Positions 36,029 to 46,071 of a stretch of DNA of 64,000 nucleotides are shown in pieces. The stretch comes from Glebionis coronaria (lineage: Eukaryota; Streptophyta; Magnoliopsida; Asterales; Asteraceae): positions 202,034,125 through 202,098,124 of the forward strand of contig CM046875.1 of assembly GCA_025667525.1 (NCBI GenBank). The letters run 5' to 3'. How positions within the stretch are numbered: the stretch's first letter is position 1; every line of letters starts with the position of its first letter. The translations under genes were made by a program, and so were the position numbers. The notes under the pieces were generated by a model, which saw nothing but the letters and a program-made list of their open reading frames with translations, was not told where the DNA came from and searched no databases.

Positions 36029-39000
36029 ATGGCGCCATTTAGAAGATCTGAGACACAGAATCCACCAGCTGCTACCGGTGGTATTGACCCCGTCATGCTC
36101 AGTCAAATGATCGCGAAACGGGTGGCTGAGGCACTCGCAGCAGCTGAAGCGAATCGTACAGCGAGCACGCAAGAGGAGACAAACCAAGGAGCCACTGTTG
36201 CCATTGCGCGGACCTGCACCTACAAGGAATTCCGTGCGGTTACGCAAGTGAGTTTCCGCGGTACTGAAGGAGCAGTAGGTTTGACTAGATGGTTTGAGAA
36301 GTTGGAATCCCAATTTGGGATTAGCAATGTTGCTGAAGCTGATAAGGTAAAGTTTGCGTCAAGCATATTGGTGGATGGTGCTTTGACTTGGTGGAACGTC
36401 TATGCTCGTGCAGTGACCATTGATGTTGCCCAAGCAACGCCTTGGAGTGAGTTCAAAGCTATGTTTGTTAGGAAATATTGCCCACGAAATGAAGTCAAGC
36501 AGATGGAGGTTGAGCTATGGAACTTGAAGGTCAAGGGTACCGCTCTTACTGCTTACAATCAGCGCTTTCAAGAGCTGATCCTATTATGTCCCGAAATGGT
36601 GCCCAACGACGACCGATTGTTGGAGCGATACATTAAAGGATTACCTTTGAGCATCAAGGGGAATGTGACTTCATCAAAGCCAACTGATTTGCATGAGGCA
36701 ATCGATATGGCTCAGAGTTTGATGTACCAAGTGGTACAAGAGCTGGGAGAAAATACTGGAGATAAGAGGAAGTGGTCTGGCAACCAATACAACAACAATA
36801 ACAACAATAGCAACAACAGCAACAACACTAATAACTACAGTCAGAACAAGCGACAAGAAGTGGCAAGAGTGTTTACTTCTGGGCAAAGTAATGCTGGAAA
36901 CTATGCTGGAAGACTTCCTTTCTGTGGAAAGTGTGGCCGACACCACGAGGGAGCATGTCCCCCTACATGCTACAACTGTGGAAAGGCTGGACATAAGGCA
37001 AAGGAATGTCGAGCACCACCCCGTCCTGCTAACCAAAGAGGACCGGGAACTCAGGGTGGCCAAGGAGCAAATGTCACTTGCTTTGGATGTGGAGAGAAAG
37101 GTCACTACAAGAATAAGTGTCCAAGCAGTGGGAACCAAGGTCGTGGTAATCAGATTCGAGGCAACCAGAATCACAACCAAGGGAACCAGAAGCAGAACCA
37201 AGGGAACCGGGGAGGAAATAACCGAGCCACAACTAGTACTCTTGGAGGATTCACGGCACCTAGCAAAGTGTATCATTTGTGTGCTGAGGCTGCGGTGCAG
37301 GACAACAATGTTGTGACTGGTACGTTTCTAGTCAATAACAACTATGCTTCAGTACTATTTGATTCTGGTGCGGATAGGAGTTTTGTGTCATCTGTATTTA
37401 GTGACCGCCTAAATATTACCCCTACTGCGTTAGATATTAAGTATAAGGTAGAGCTAGCCGATGGGAAGTCAGTAACCACCGATGCTATTCTGAAAGGATG
37501 TAGTATAAGGTTACAAGATCGTTCGTTCAGTATCGACTTACTCCCCATAGAATTGGGAAGTTTTGATGTCATCATTGGAATGGATTGGATGTCGAAGCAT
37601 CACGCGGAAATTGTATGTCATGAGAAGTGCGTCCGTGTTCCTTATGGAAACAATGTACTAATCATACAAGGCGAAAGAAGTGGAGTGAAGAATCGATCAA
37701 GACTGGAAGTCACCTCATGTATTAGAACCCAAAGATACATTGAGAAGGGATGTCCAGTGTTCTTGGTTCAAGTAACGCGAAAGGAGGAAGAAGAAGATCA
37801 TGAGAAGAAAGTTGAAGATGTACCAATCGTTAGAGATTTTCCAGACGTACTCCCAGAAGACTTACCAGGATTACCACCAGCACGGCAAGTGGAGTTTCAC
37901 ATAGAGCTTACACCAGGAGCCGCACCTGTTGCTAGAGCCCCATACCGCTTAGCACCAGCAGAGATGACAGAGTTAGCTGAACAACTAAAGGAACTTTCTG
38001 GCAAAGGTTTCATTAGGCCTAGTTCCTCACCTTGGGGAGCACCGGTCCTATTTGTCAAAAAGAAAGATGGATCCTTTAGGATGTGTATTGATTACCGAGA
38101 GTTGAATAAGCTGACGATAAAGAACCGCTACCCATTGCCAAGAATTGACGATCTTTTAGACCAACTGCAAGGATCTAGCATATACTCGAAGATTGATTTA
38201 AGGTCAGGATATAATCAGCTAAGGGTTAGAGAAGAAGACGTCCACAAGACGGCTTTTAGAACCTGGTACGGACACTACGAGTTCCAAGTTATGCCTTTTG
38301 GTTTGACAAACGCACCCGCGGTATTCATGGATCTCATGAACCGAGTTTGCAAACCATACCTGGACAAGTTTGTGATTGTATTTATCGATGATATTCTCAT
38401 CTACTCTCGTAATGAAGAAGAACACAAAGAACATTTGAAGACCATACTAGAGCTGCTGAGGAAGGAGAAGTTATATGCAAAGTTTTCCAAATGCGAGTTT
38501 TGGATAAACACGGTGCAATTCCTTGGGCATGTAATCGATAGCAGTGGTATTCACGTTGATCCTGCTAAGATCGAGGCCGTGAAAGATTGGGCGACTCCTA
38601 CAACACCCACGGAGATCCGTCAATTTTTAGGTCTTGCTGGTTACTATAGGAGATTCATTGAAGGTTTCTCCAAGATAGCTAAACCAATGACGGAGTTAAC
38701 TCAAAAGGACAAGAATTTTGAGTGGAAAGAGGATCAAGATTTGGCATTCCAGACATTGAAGCAGATGTTGTGTGAAGCACCTATACTAGCCCTACCCGAG
38801 GGTAATGAAGACTTTGTGGTGTATTGTGATGCATCTATAAAAGGGTTAGGTGCGGTATTGATGCAAAGGACTAAGGTCATTGCTTATGCATCAAGACAAC
38901 TAAAAGTGCACGAGAAGAACTACACAACTCATGATCTAGAGTTAGGAGCAGTGGTGTTTGCCCTGAAGATTTGGAGACACTACCTTTATGGCACAAAGTG

Positions 39001-39384
39001 TGTTGTATTCACTGATCATAAGAGTCTACAACACATCTTGAATCAAAAAGAACTCAACATGAGACAACGACATTGGCTAGAGTTGCTCAGTGATGACGAT
39101 TGCGAGATCCGTTATCACCCGGGCAAGGCAAATGTCGTGGCTGACGCTTTGAGTCAAAAGGAGAGAGTTCTTAGGGTGAAAGCCTTGGTGATGACCATTG
39201 ACTTAGACCTTCCATCCTTAATTCTCAAGGCTCAGAAGGAGGCAGTCGAGGAAGAAATTCTCAAGACTGAAGTTGTTGAAGGCATGATAAAGAAGTTAGA
39301 AGCTCGCTCGGATGGGACATTATGCCTTGATAATAGGAGTTGGTTACCGTGCCATGGTGACCTACGACCTTTGATTATGCATGA
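36029..39384 (+). CDS. gag-pol: G1 gag-pol, first part (gag, protease, RT, RNase H), split by S2
   Basis: One open frame of about 1118 codons to the S2 insertion. Residues about 60-250 are the gag domain ([26 protein letters not shown]). CCHC knuckles lie near 314-327 ([14 protein letters not shown]) and 351-364 ([14 protein letters not shown]). The protease active site is [11 protein letters not shown] at about 443. RT shows [10 protein letters not shown] near 684 and the catalytic [10 protein letters not shown] near 785. RNase H starts near 930 ([17 protein letters not shown]). Sequence family and C-terminal chromodomain indicate Tekay/Del. The ORF's last 29 codons (to 39472) are S2 LTR sequence. 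This part carries no stop of its own. Confidence 0.93.
39380..39384. repeat. target-site duplication CATGA of S2
   Basis: Repeated directly after the other LTR at 51410-51414. Confidence 0.95.
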
Positions 39385-39906
39385 TGTTGATCCCAAACTT
39401 AGATCGATTAAGCTTTGTGTATACGAGATTAGATCAAGTACTACACGTAGAGAAACCTTTGCTTATGAATAAAGTAACAAAGTGTTATGCGGAATTAACA
39501 CTTGATCTAAAACACAATGATGTTAAACAAACTTTCACTTGTATTAGAATAATCGTGTTGATTACAATGAAAGGTTTAACTTGCGAATACTATGAAAACT
39601 GATATTAAACATTAACCTAAAAGATCTTCTTTTATAGAACAAGAAGTCTTGTACAATAAGCTACGAATCAACTATTCTAGGTAAAGATAAACATAGAAAA
39701 TACATTGTCGTTTCTATCCTTACTAGAAGTAATCTAGAATATAATATACGTGTAGCTCACATCTTCCATCAGTGCTTGTCTTCAATCTGTCAACGCTTGA
39801 CTTTATCTTGTCAACGCTTATGCTGTCAGCGCTCACTTTGCTCTTGTCAACGCTTGAGTTGTTCTTGTCAGCGTTCAAGTGTTCTGGCCTAAATTTATTC
39901 CCAACA
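39385..39906 (-). repeat. S2 3' LTR (522 bp)
   Basis: TG...CA ends. TATA box (CTATAAAAGA on the element strand) at 39628-39637. Motif array starting at 39788, 39809, 39824, 39845 and 39866 (spacings 21, 15, 21, 21), 130-240 bp upstream of the TATA box. Confidence 0.95.
39788..39875 (-). repeat. TGTCARCGYY array in the S2 LTR
   Basis: Five near-exact 10-mers with the same spacing series as in the diverged S1 LTR (7576-7663). The region is non-coding, so codon periodicity cannot explain the spacing. Confidence 0.85.
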
Positions 39907-39924
39907 ATCCTCCCCTAAACTTGA
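39907..39924 (-). other. polypurine tract of S2
   Basis: The element strand reads AGTTTAGGGGAGGAT directly before the 3' LTR, the expected place for plus-strand priming. Confidence 0.9.
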
Positions 39925-39958
39925 TATCCACTCTTATGATCAAGTTTCTGAATAAACA

Positions 39959-42900
39959 TTAAGAACTTGGAGGAGTCTGACAAACCTTATCATATTGGTA
40001 ATAAATAAATCTGATCAAATTCTTTGCCACGTCACTTGTATAGTCTATCTCCAACTGGGTGTCCTTCATCTTCTCCAAAACAGCCTTGGATATGAAATAC
40101 TGAGCATCTACAAGTAAATACTCAGCAAACTTTGTAGAACTCAAATGATATACACCAGCAGCTGAATATAACCTCCATTGAAGACCACTGAGGTCATCTT
40201 CAAGATCCTTCCATATTTCAGGATCTTCTTCTTTTGTCCCACACATTCTTTTGAATGTGGTCCAAAGTTTTATTCCATTGGCTGAAGTTGGTGCTTCAGC
40301 CTCATACTTGGTCTCTAGCAACCTCCAAAGGTCTACCAAGTCTTCTCTGTCACAACTTGCAAATAAAGATATGAGAGTGGTAAAAGTGTGTACCTCCTTT
40401 CCAAATCTTCCAATTTTCCAGAATCCACATTCATCTTCCTCATAACTTACAATTGGATTCCTGGAATCTAGTGGTAACACATGAACCATATCTGAAGCTT
40501 CTAATGGGGAGAGCTTAAGGCTCTTTCTAATGATTGCTTCACTTGGATACAGTTGAGACATATCTTTTGGAAACTCAAGAATAAATCCCTTCTTTACTGG
40601 TCTAGGGACTATCATAGCTTTCTTGATTGCCATCTCTTCTGCAAGTTGCTCCTTTCTTTCATCTGAAAGAAGTCTGAAAGTGTTCTCTTCCTGCACTTTC
40701 ACCCAAATAGGATAAGCCCTATGTTCCAACTCATCAAATGTCAAAGCCTTCAGCTTCTGATGTGTCCATCCAACTCCATGACATTTGAGCAACATAAAAT
40801 AGAGCTTCCTTCTATCCCTTTTCAATTCAGAGAGAATGTTGCTTGCCCTGTATTTCAACATCACCTTACAATCCTGCTGAACTCTAAGAAGAATTTCCAA
40901 ACCCCATATCTGATCTGAAATGGTCAAGTCTGGATTATCCATACAGCTTTCTTCCCAAGAATTGTACATCTGAACTACCTCTGGCATATCAAAATCAATT
41001 TGCAACTTCAAATCTCTCAGCCTTTCCCTAGCAAGCTCATCACCATACTCAAGTCTTTCTGGTTCAACAATCATCACACTTGAATCTGAGCTGCCTCCAT
41101 CACTTTCTTCCTCAGAAGTCACAACAAATGGTGACTTTTCCTTCTCACCTTGTTCCATCATTTGCTCAGCCAATCTTCTATCAAATTCAACCTGAGCTGC
41201 ATTCTTTGGAACAATTTCTTCTACCAACTTACCCTTACCCTTATCTGTTGGTTCAATTGTTGGTAGGGTAGATGATAATACCTGAGTAGGAACATCTTTG
41301 ATGATAGATGATGACTGGAATACATCACCTCCATATGCAGATCTGTCAACGCCCAAATTTCCTCTATCAGCGCCCAAAATACTTCTGTCAGCGTCCAAAC
41401 TTGTCTTATCAACGCTTAAATATTTTCCCTCAGCGCCTTGTGTAACCTCTCTCAGCATATCTGTAAATGATAAATTTAAATTTGTTGGAGAGATTAAGGA
41501 CGTATCAAAACCTTTTTGTTCCTTCAATGTAGTAAGAGCTTCAGCAATATCCAATGATTGACCATCTTGACTGCTCTTATCACTCAGATTTCTTGCTTCC
41601 TCCCCTTTGGAAGACTCCTCCATACCTCCCCTTGAATGAGCACTCTCCAAAACAACAATCCTCTCCCTCAATTCATTGAGTTCAAGGCCTTGGTTACTGA
41701 CAATTTGTACTAAGTCTGCATTTTGCTTTTGCAAGCTAATGCAGACAGCCGTCAATTCTAAAAGCGTCATTGGTTCCAGTCTGCCCTCTTCCAAAATGGG
41801 AATTTGACCTCCCAAGTTAGGTTCATTGGGCATGGATGAGGACTTAATTATGGTGGGACTGTCTTGGCCAGCTTCTAAGCCAGAACCAATAGTCTCAGCC
41901 TCATCCAGGTCACCAGCCACACTTGTGGTGGTGGTTCTCTCTGCTACATGGCTAGGACCACCAGAGGAGAACACTCCAGCAGTCCTTTGGCGTTTAATCA
42001 ACCTATATTCTGGTGGTGTGGAAGATGGTGTAGAAGATGGTGTAGATGTAGGTTGGTTAAGGGGTGTTTGGGATTGTGATGGTTGGGTGTCAGCGGTTGA
42101 AATAGGCATATCAACGCCCACATTAGATGTGTCAGCGTCGAAGGGATTTTGGTCTATTTGCATTTGGTCAGGTGAGGGTAAAGGTTCAGGAATAGGTTCA
42201 AGTTGTGGTTGAGGGTCAATATGAGGTTGGGGGTCTGGTTGGGGTTGTGCTGCTGCAATAACAGCAAGCATGGCTGGGGTTAATGGTAAGTCTCTATGAG
42301 GTGGTGAATTCATCTTGGTAAAAATAGCCTTCTTTTGTTCAGGGATCTTATAAAAGTCATTGTGATCCCTTGAACAATATCTTTGAGCATCAAAAACCAT
42401 TTGCAGAAAACGGGGATAAGCTAAAGTCATTTTTGTCCCCTTGTTTTTACACATTCCTTCAAAAATCATTTTAGACCAATTATAATTTTGCCCTGTTGCA
42501 ATACACACAATAGCAGATGCAATGGATCTATTGATCTCATTGTGTGCAGTACATTTGGGACTCAAACATTGAAGGAGAATGTGAATTAGGTACTTCCAGG
42601 CTGGGGGAAATTCCTGCTTATGGTACTTATTTAGAGTACCTTCATCAGGAATAGGGTATCCCAAAGCCCTAAGCCCTTGTTCTATTTCAGATATGGGAAG
42701 CATGGTTATACCATCAGCATCATTAAGATGCAAGGCCTGGCGTACCAAGGCCTCAGTAACCACCCAAGGTCTCCCATGTACAATAGAATTCAATGTTGTC
42801 ACTCCATTAACTGTTGAGGAACTGACAGTGTTCCAAAACTGTTTAATGTGTGTGACTGGAATGAGTGAGACATGAGAAAGAGCATACCTTAATGGGGATG

Positions 42901-43027
42901 CATTCAAATACTCCACCATCTGTGTGTATTCAGGGAACAAAGTATTATCAGCAACAAGATATGCAATCATGTTGTGTTGAGACTTGAACCCCAAATCCAA
43001 TTCTGCTGAGTTAAATCTTGGTGCCAT
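39959..43027 (-). CDS. S2 ORF3, env-position protein of 1022 residues, unknown function
   Basis: A single intact frame between pol and the 3' LTR, where Sireviruses carry an 'env-like' ORF. I recognise the N-terminal 230 residues (YPRFLQMVF, HILLQCLSPK, QNYNWSKMIFEGM) as a family common beside Asteraceae SIRE elements, with no function known to me. Residues about 255-350 are Pro/Gln/Ser-rich. Residues about 530-561 carry a 7-residue repeat with (V/A)D(K/R), made by the 21-bp motif array. The C-terminal 300 residues look helical and folded. I see no signal peptide or clear transmembrane segment, so an envelope role is not supported. A TATA box lies about 100 bp upstream. Confidence 0.85.
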   Translation of the reverse strand: MAPRFNSAELDLGFKSQHNMIAYLVADNTLFPEYTQMVEYLNASPLRYALSHVSLIPVTHIKQFWNTVSSSTVNGVTTLNSIVHGRPWVVTEALVRQALHLNDADGITMLPISEIEQGLRALGYPIPDEGTLNKYHKQEFPPAWKYLIHILLQCLSPKCTAHNEINRSIASAIVCIATGQNYNWSKMIFEGMCKNKGTKMTLAYPRFLQMVFDAQRYCSRDHNDFYKIPEQKKAIFTKMNSPPHRDLPLTPAMLAVIAAAQPQPDPQPHIDPQPQLEPIPEPLPSPDQMQIDQNPFDADTSNVGVDMPISTADTQPSQSQTPLNQPTSTPSSTPSSTPPEYRLIKRQRTAGVFSSGGPSHVAERTTTTSVAGDLDEAETIGSGLEAGQDSPTIIKSSSMPNEPNLGGQIPILEEGRLEPMTLLELTAVCISLQKQNADLVQIVSNQGLELNELRERIVVLESAHSRGGMEESSKGEEARNLSDKSSQDGQSLDIAEALTTLKEQKGFDTSLISPTNLNLSFTDMLREVTQGAEGKYLSVDKTSLDADRSILGADRGNLGVDRSAYGGDVFQSSSIIKDVPTQVLSSTLPTIEPTDKGKGKLVEEIVPKNAAQVEFDRRLAEQMMEQGEKEKSPFVVTSEEESDGGSSDSSVMIVEPERLEYGDELARERLRDLKLQIDFDMPEVVQMYNSWEESCMDNPDLTISDQIWGLEILLRVQQDCKVMLKYRASNILSELKRDRRKLYFMLLKCHGVGWTHQKLKALTFDELEHRAYPIWVKVQEENTFRLLSDERKEQLAEEMAIKKAMIVPRPVKKGFILEFPKDMSQLYPSEAIIRKSLKLSPLEASDMVHVLPLDSRNPIVSYEEDECGFWKIGRFGKEVHTFTTLISLFASCDREDLVDLWRLLETKYEAEAPTSANGIKLWTTFKRMCGTKEEDPEIWKDLEDDLSGLQWRLYSAAGVYHLSSTKFAEYLLVDAQYFISKAVLEKMKDTQLEIDYTSDVAKNLIRFIYYQYDKVCQTPPSS
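41344..41437 (-). repeat. TGTCARCGYY array inside ORF3
   Basis: Copies start at 41344, 41365, 41386, 41407 and 41428, each exactly 21 bp apart. Three more (42088, 42109, 42130) are also 21 bp apart. Confidence 0.85.
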
Positions 43028-43124
43028 TGATGAAAGCTGTTAAGTTGATGTATAAAAGATGAAGGTTGATAAGAGAAAAGTGTTAGACAAGAATTATAGA
43101 TACCCTGTTTAAAATAGGAGCCAA

Positions 43125-43131
43125 ATTTATA
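43125..43131 (-). promoter_or_regulatory. candidate internal TATA box for ORF3
   Basis: The element strand reads CTCCTATAAATTTGG. The ORF3 ATG is 98 bp downstream, leaving room for a start site and a pyrimidine-rich 5'UTR. A motif array lies 175-300 bp upstream, much like the LTR promoter layout. Confidence 0.5.
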
Positions 43132-43305
43132 GGAGTGGATGAATGCACGTGATTGGCCCAAAAATAGGCAAAGATTTTCAAAAATCAATCATGAAAATAT
43201 TGAAAAAGTTTATAAGTTATCCCATGCATTTAATGAAAGTAACAACTCCTAAAATTACGGCTTGAAAATATGTCAAAAAGTTACAACTGGGTAGGTCCCA
43301 TTGTT

Positions 43306-43425
43306 TGTCAACGGTCAAAAATAACCCATCAACGCCCAACGGCTATAATCCTGTCAACGTTCGCCTAAAGCCATGTCAGCGTCCATTTTGGTCACAACAA
43401 CGCTTGGAAAAATCTTGTCAGCGTC
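43306..43425 (-). repeat. TGTCARCGYY array upstream of ORF3
   Basis: Six copies start at 43306, 43327, 43352, 43374, 43395 and 43416 (spacings 21, 25, 22, 21, 21). Non-coding DNA. Confidence 0.8.
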
Positions 43426-43847
43426 CAAAAGTAAAATTGTTTTAAAAAGAAAAATGACCTTAACAAGTAACTTATCCTAGAGAAGATAACCAAAAGCTGA
43501 TAATTATCATAGGGCGGCAAGCACTGTCCAGTTATGCACACTTGCATAAGCAAGATAGACATAACAGTCCTCTAGTGTCCCTTGCTAACCAAAATTCTTA
43601 ACAACCAAGTTACCTCATAAAATCCTTGTTACTCCCAGGTAAAACCCATATCAAAAGGATTCCCAAGCCTCCCAACAGACCATAACCAATTCTAAGTCAA
43701 AAATGTCTTGGCAGCATGCAAAGTTGATATACTATGCATGCTACAGTGCCTCATGGTTTAGTAAAACTAACCCATACTCACCAGTGGACACAATCTAGAA
43801 TTGTGATAAGAGTATTCTAAGAATACCCAAGAGTCCTAAAGGTTCCT

Positions 43848-43863
43848 TAAACCTCCCCTTAAA
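43848..43863 (-). promoter_or_regulatory. internal polypurine-tract-like site (S2)
   Basis: The element strand reads TTTAAGGGGAGGTTTA. It is conserved at the equivalent place in S1 (236-250). Confidence 0.5.
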
Positions 43864-44280
43864 CTATGATACATGAGTTCTCAAAATATATATATGAACA
43901 TTAAAAATTTATGTCAAGATAGGAATATAAATATTCCAACCATCATCCATAAACAAAACATGTCCAAATAGCTCTTCAAAAGTCCATAAGCAACTCTGTA
44001 TCCAATGGCATAAAGCTACCATTACCTGCACATTTAGATGAAAAACCACAAAACTAACATTTGTTGCTGACAGCGTCCCGACAACACTTATCAGCGTTGA
44101 AGGAACTCTTGTCAGCGTTAGACAATAATATCTCCAACAAAGGCAAAATAACACTTGACAGCGTTGCATTTACCTTTGTCAGTGTTAGAAAAATAATGTG
44201 GAAAATCTAAATCATCACAAAGACCAACAACAATGCATTATCCTGTACATACTTTTACAAAAAGTGTTCCAAAACACATA

Positions 44281-46029
44281 TTAAGTGAGATTAACCATTC
44301 CAATATTTGTTACCAAATATTGAAATCTTCCAGCATCAAAAGGTTTAGTTAATAAATCAGCTACATTATCTTCAGTATCTACCCTATCTGGTTGTATTAA
44401 ACCTTTCTCAAAGCAATCTCTTATAAAATGATGTCTAATTTCTATGTGTTTGGTTTTAGAATGATGTACAGGATTTTTAATAATGCATAAAGTACTGTTA
44501 TTGTCTACAAAAATCTTGGTATGCATAAAATTATACCCATAATCCAACAGCTGGTTCTGAATCCATAAGACTTGTCCACAACAAGCAGCTGCTGCAACAT
44601 ATTCTGCTTCAGTTGTAGAGTTTGCCACCACTGTTTGTTTCTGGCATTGCCAAGATATTAATCTGCTCCCAAGAAATTGGCATCCACCAGTTGTGGATTT
44701 CCTATCAAACTTGTCACCACCATAATCACTGTCTGAATATGCAATAAGGTCCAATGGAGAATCTTTTGGGTACCATAATCCAAGATCTGGATAACATCTT
44801 AGGTACCTAAAAATTCTCTTCACAGCAAAAAGGTGACATTCTTTGGGAGTCACTTGATGACGTGCACATGCACACACAGCAAACATGATGTCAGGTCTTG
44901 AGGCTGTAAGATACATCAATGATCCAATCATTGATCTATAGTGCCTAACATCCACATCCTTTCCAGCTCCAATTTTTCCCCAAGGGTATTGTCTATCCAT
45001 AGGAGTGGAAGCCTCCTTCTCATGTGGAGAAAAACCATATTTCTTCAAGATTTCTGCTACATACTTGTCTTGGGAGATGAAGATACCATCTTCTTTCTGC
45101 TGAACTTGTAAACCTAGAAAGAAGTTCATCTCACCCATTGCACTCATCTTGAATTTATCTGTCATGAGCTTGGAAAAATCCTCACTCATTTTTGGATCAG
45201 TAGACCCAAAAATGATGTCATCAACATAGACCTGCACCAGCAACACATGTTTTCCTTTCTTCTTTGTAAATAGTGTCTGATCTATGGTGCCCATTTTGAA
45301 ACCATTTTCCACCAAGTAGGTGGACAATGTACCATACCATGCTCTTGGGGCTTGATGAAGTCCATACATTGCCTTCTTTACTCTATAAACCTTGTCTGGA
45401 TTCTCAGGATCTTCAAAACCAGGAGGCTGCATTACATAAACCTCCTCAACAATTGTGCCATAGAGGAAAGCACTCTTCACATCCATTTGATAAACAGTAA
45501 AGTTCATGCAAGAAGCATAAGCTAAGAAAATTCTGATAGCTTCAATTCTTGCAACTGGAGCAAAGACTTCTTCATAATCTATGCCTTCCTCTTGTGTATA
45601 ACCCTGAGCTACCAAACGTGCCTTGTTTCTGACCACAATGCCTCTTTCATCTTTCTTGTTCCTTAGAACCCATCTTGTCCCAATTGGTCTCACATATCTA
45701 GGACAATCAACCAGCTCCCAAACATCCTGTATAGCAAATTGGTGAAGCTCATCCTGCATTGCTTCCACCCAACTTGGTTCTTTGAGAGCATCAAAAATTT
45801 TCTTGGGTTCTTCCTGTGACAGAAAACAGGCAAACAAACATGCTTGTACAAGAGGGGTATCAACCTTCTTGTGTATATTGGCAATAAATCCACCAAGACC
45901 TTGATGGGATCTTCTTGTCTGAACTGGAGCCATAACATCACCTATGATTTGAGATGTGGGGTGATCCTTAGCTGTGGAAGTGAGAACTCCTCCTTCAAAA
46001 AGTCTGGTGTCCTCAATTTCACGCTCCAT
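44281..46029 (-). CDS. pol: S2 pol, RT and RNase H part
   Basis: This continues the pol frame 14 codons after a UAG at 46072-46074. RT begins near [21 protein letters not shown], with [20 protein letters not shown] and the catalytic [10 protein letters not shown] at about residue 268. RNase H shows [17 protein letters not shown] near 434 and [11 protein letters not shown] near 476, and the frame ends MVNLT. No damage is seen within this part. It would copy the element RNA into DNA in cytoplasmic particles. The annotated start Met is only the first ATG after the stop; the natural product would be part of the polyprotein. Confidence 0.93.
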   Translation of the reverse strand: MEREIEDTRLFEGGVLTSTAKDHPTSQIIGDVMAPVQTRRSHQGLGGFIANIHKKVDTPLVQACLFACFLSQEEPKKIFDALKEPSWVEAMQDELHQFAIQDVWELVDCPRYVRPIGTRWVLRNKKDERGIVVRNKARLVAQGYTQEEGIDYEEVFAPVARIEAIRIFLAYASCMNFTVYQMDVKSAFLYGTIVEEVYVMQPPGFEDPENPDKVYRVKKAMYGLHQAPRAWYGTLSTYLVENGFKMGTIDQTLFTKKKGKHVLLVQVYVDDIIFGSTDPKMSEDFSKLMTDKFKMSAMGEMNFFLGLQVQQKEDGIFISQDKYVAEILKKYGFSPHEKEASTPMDRQYPWGKIGAGKDVDVRHYRSMIGSLMYLTASRPDIMFAVCACARHQVTPKECHLFAVKRIFRYLRCYPDLGLWYPKDSPLDLIAYSDSDYGGDKFDRKSTTGGCQFLGSRLISWQCQKQTVVANSTTEAEYVAAAACCGQVLWIQNQLLDYGYNFMHTKIFVDNNSTLCIIKNPVHHSKTKHIEIRHHFIRDCFEKGLIQPDRVDTEDNVADLLTKPFDAGRFQYLVTNIGMVNLT

Positions 46030-46071
46030 GTTGCCAATATCTTCTTCAGATTCTTCTTGATCAACAGGAAT

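Larger units (their letters stand above)
43028..44280 (-). other. S2 spacer between pol and ORF3
   Basis: Non-coding. It holds the TATA box, the array at 43306-43425, an internal purine tract at 43848-43863, and further motif copies around 44060-44175. No gene is seen. Confidence 0.7.

Noticed and set aside
35226..37575. Minus-strand frames of 77-200 residues under the G1 accessory ORF and gag-pol
   Set aside because: They are shadows of the plus-strand coding region with no domain matches.
39385..39602. End of the G1 gag-pol frame and a 72-residue frame seen twice
   Set aside because: Both are read-through into the S2 LTR, which occurs identically at 50888.
40251..42875. Plus-strand frames inside S2 ORF3
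   Set aside because: They are shadows of the 1022-residue minus-strand frame.
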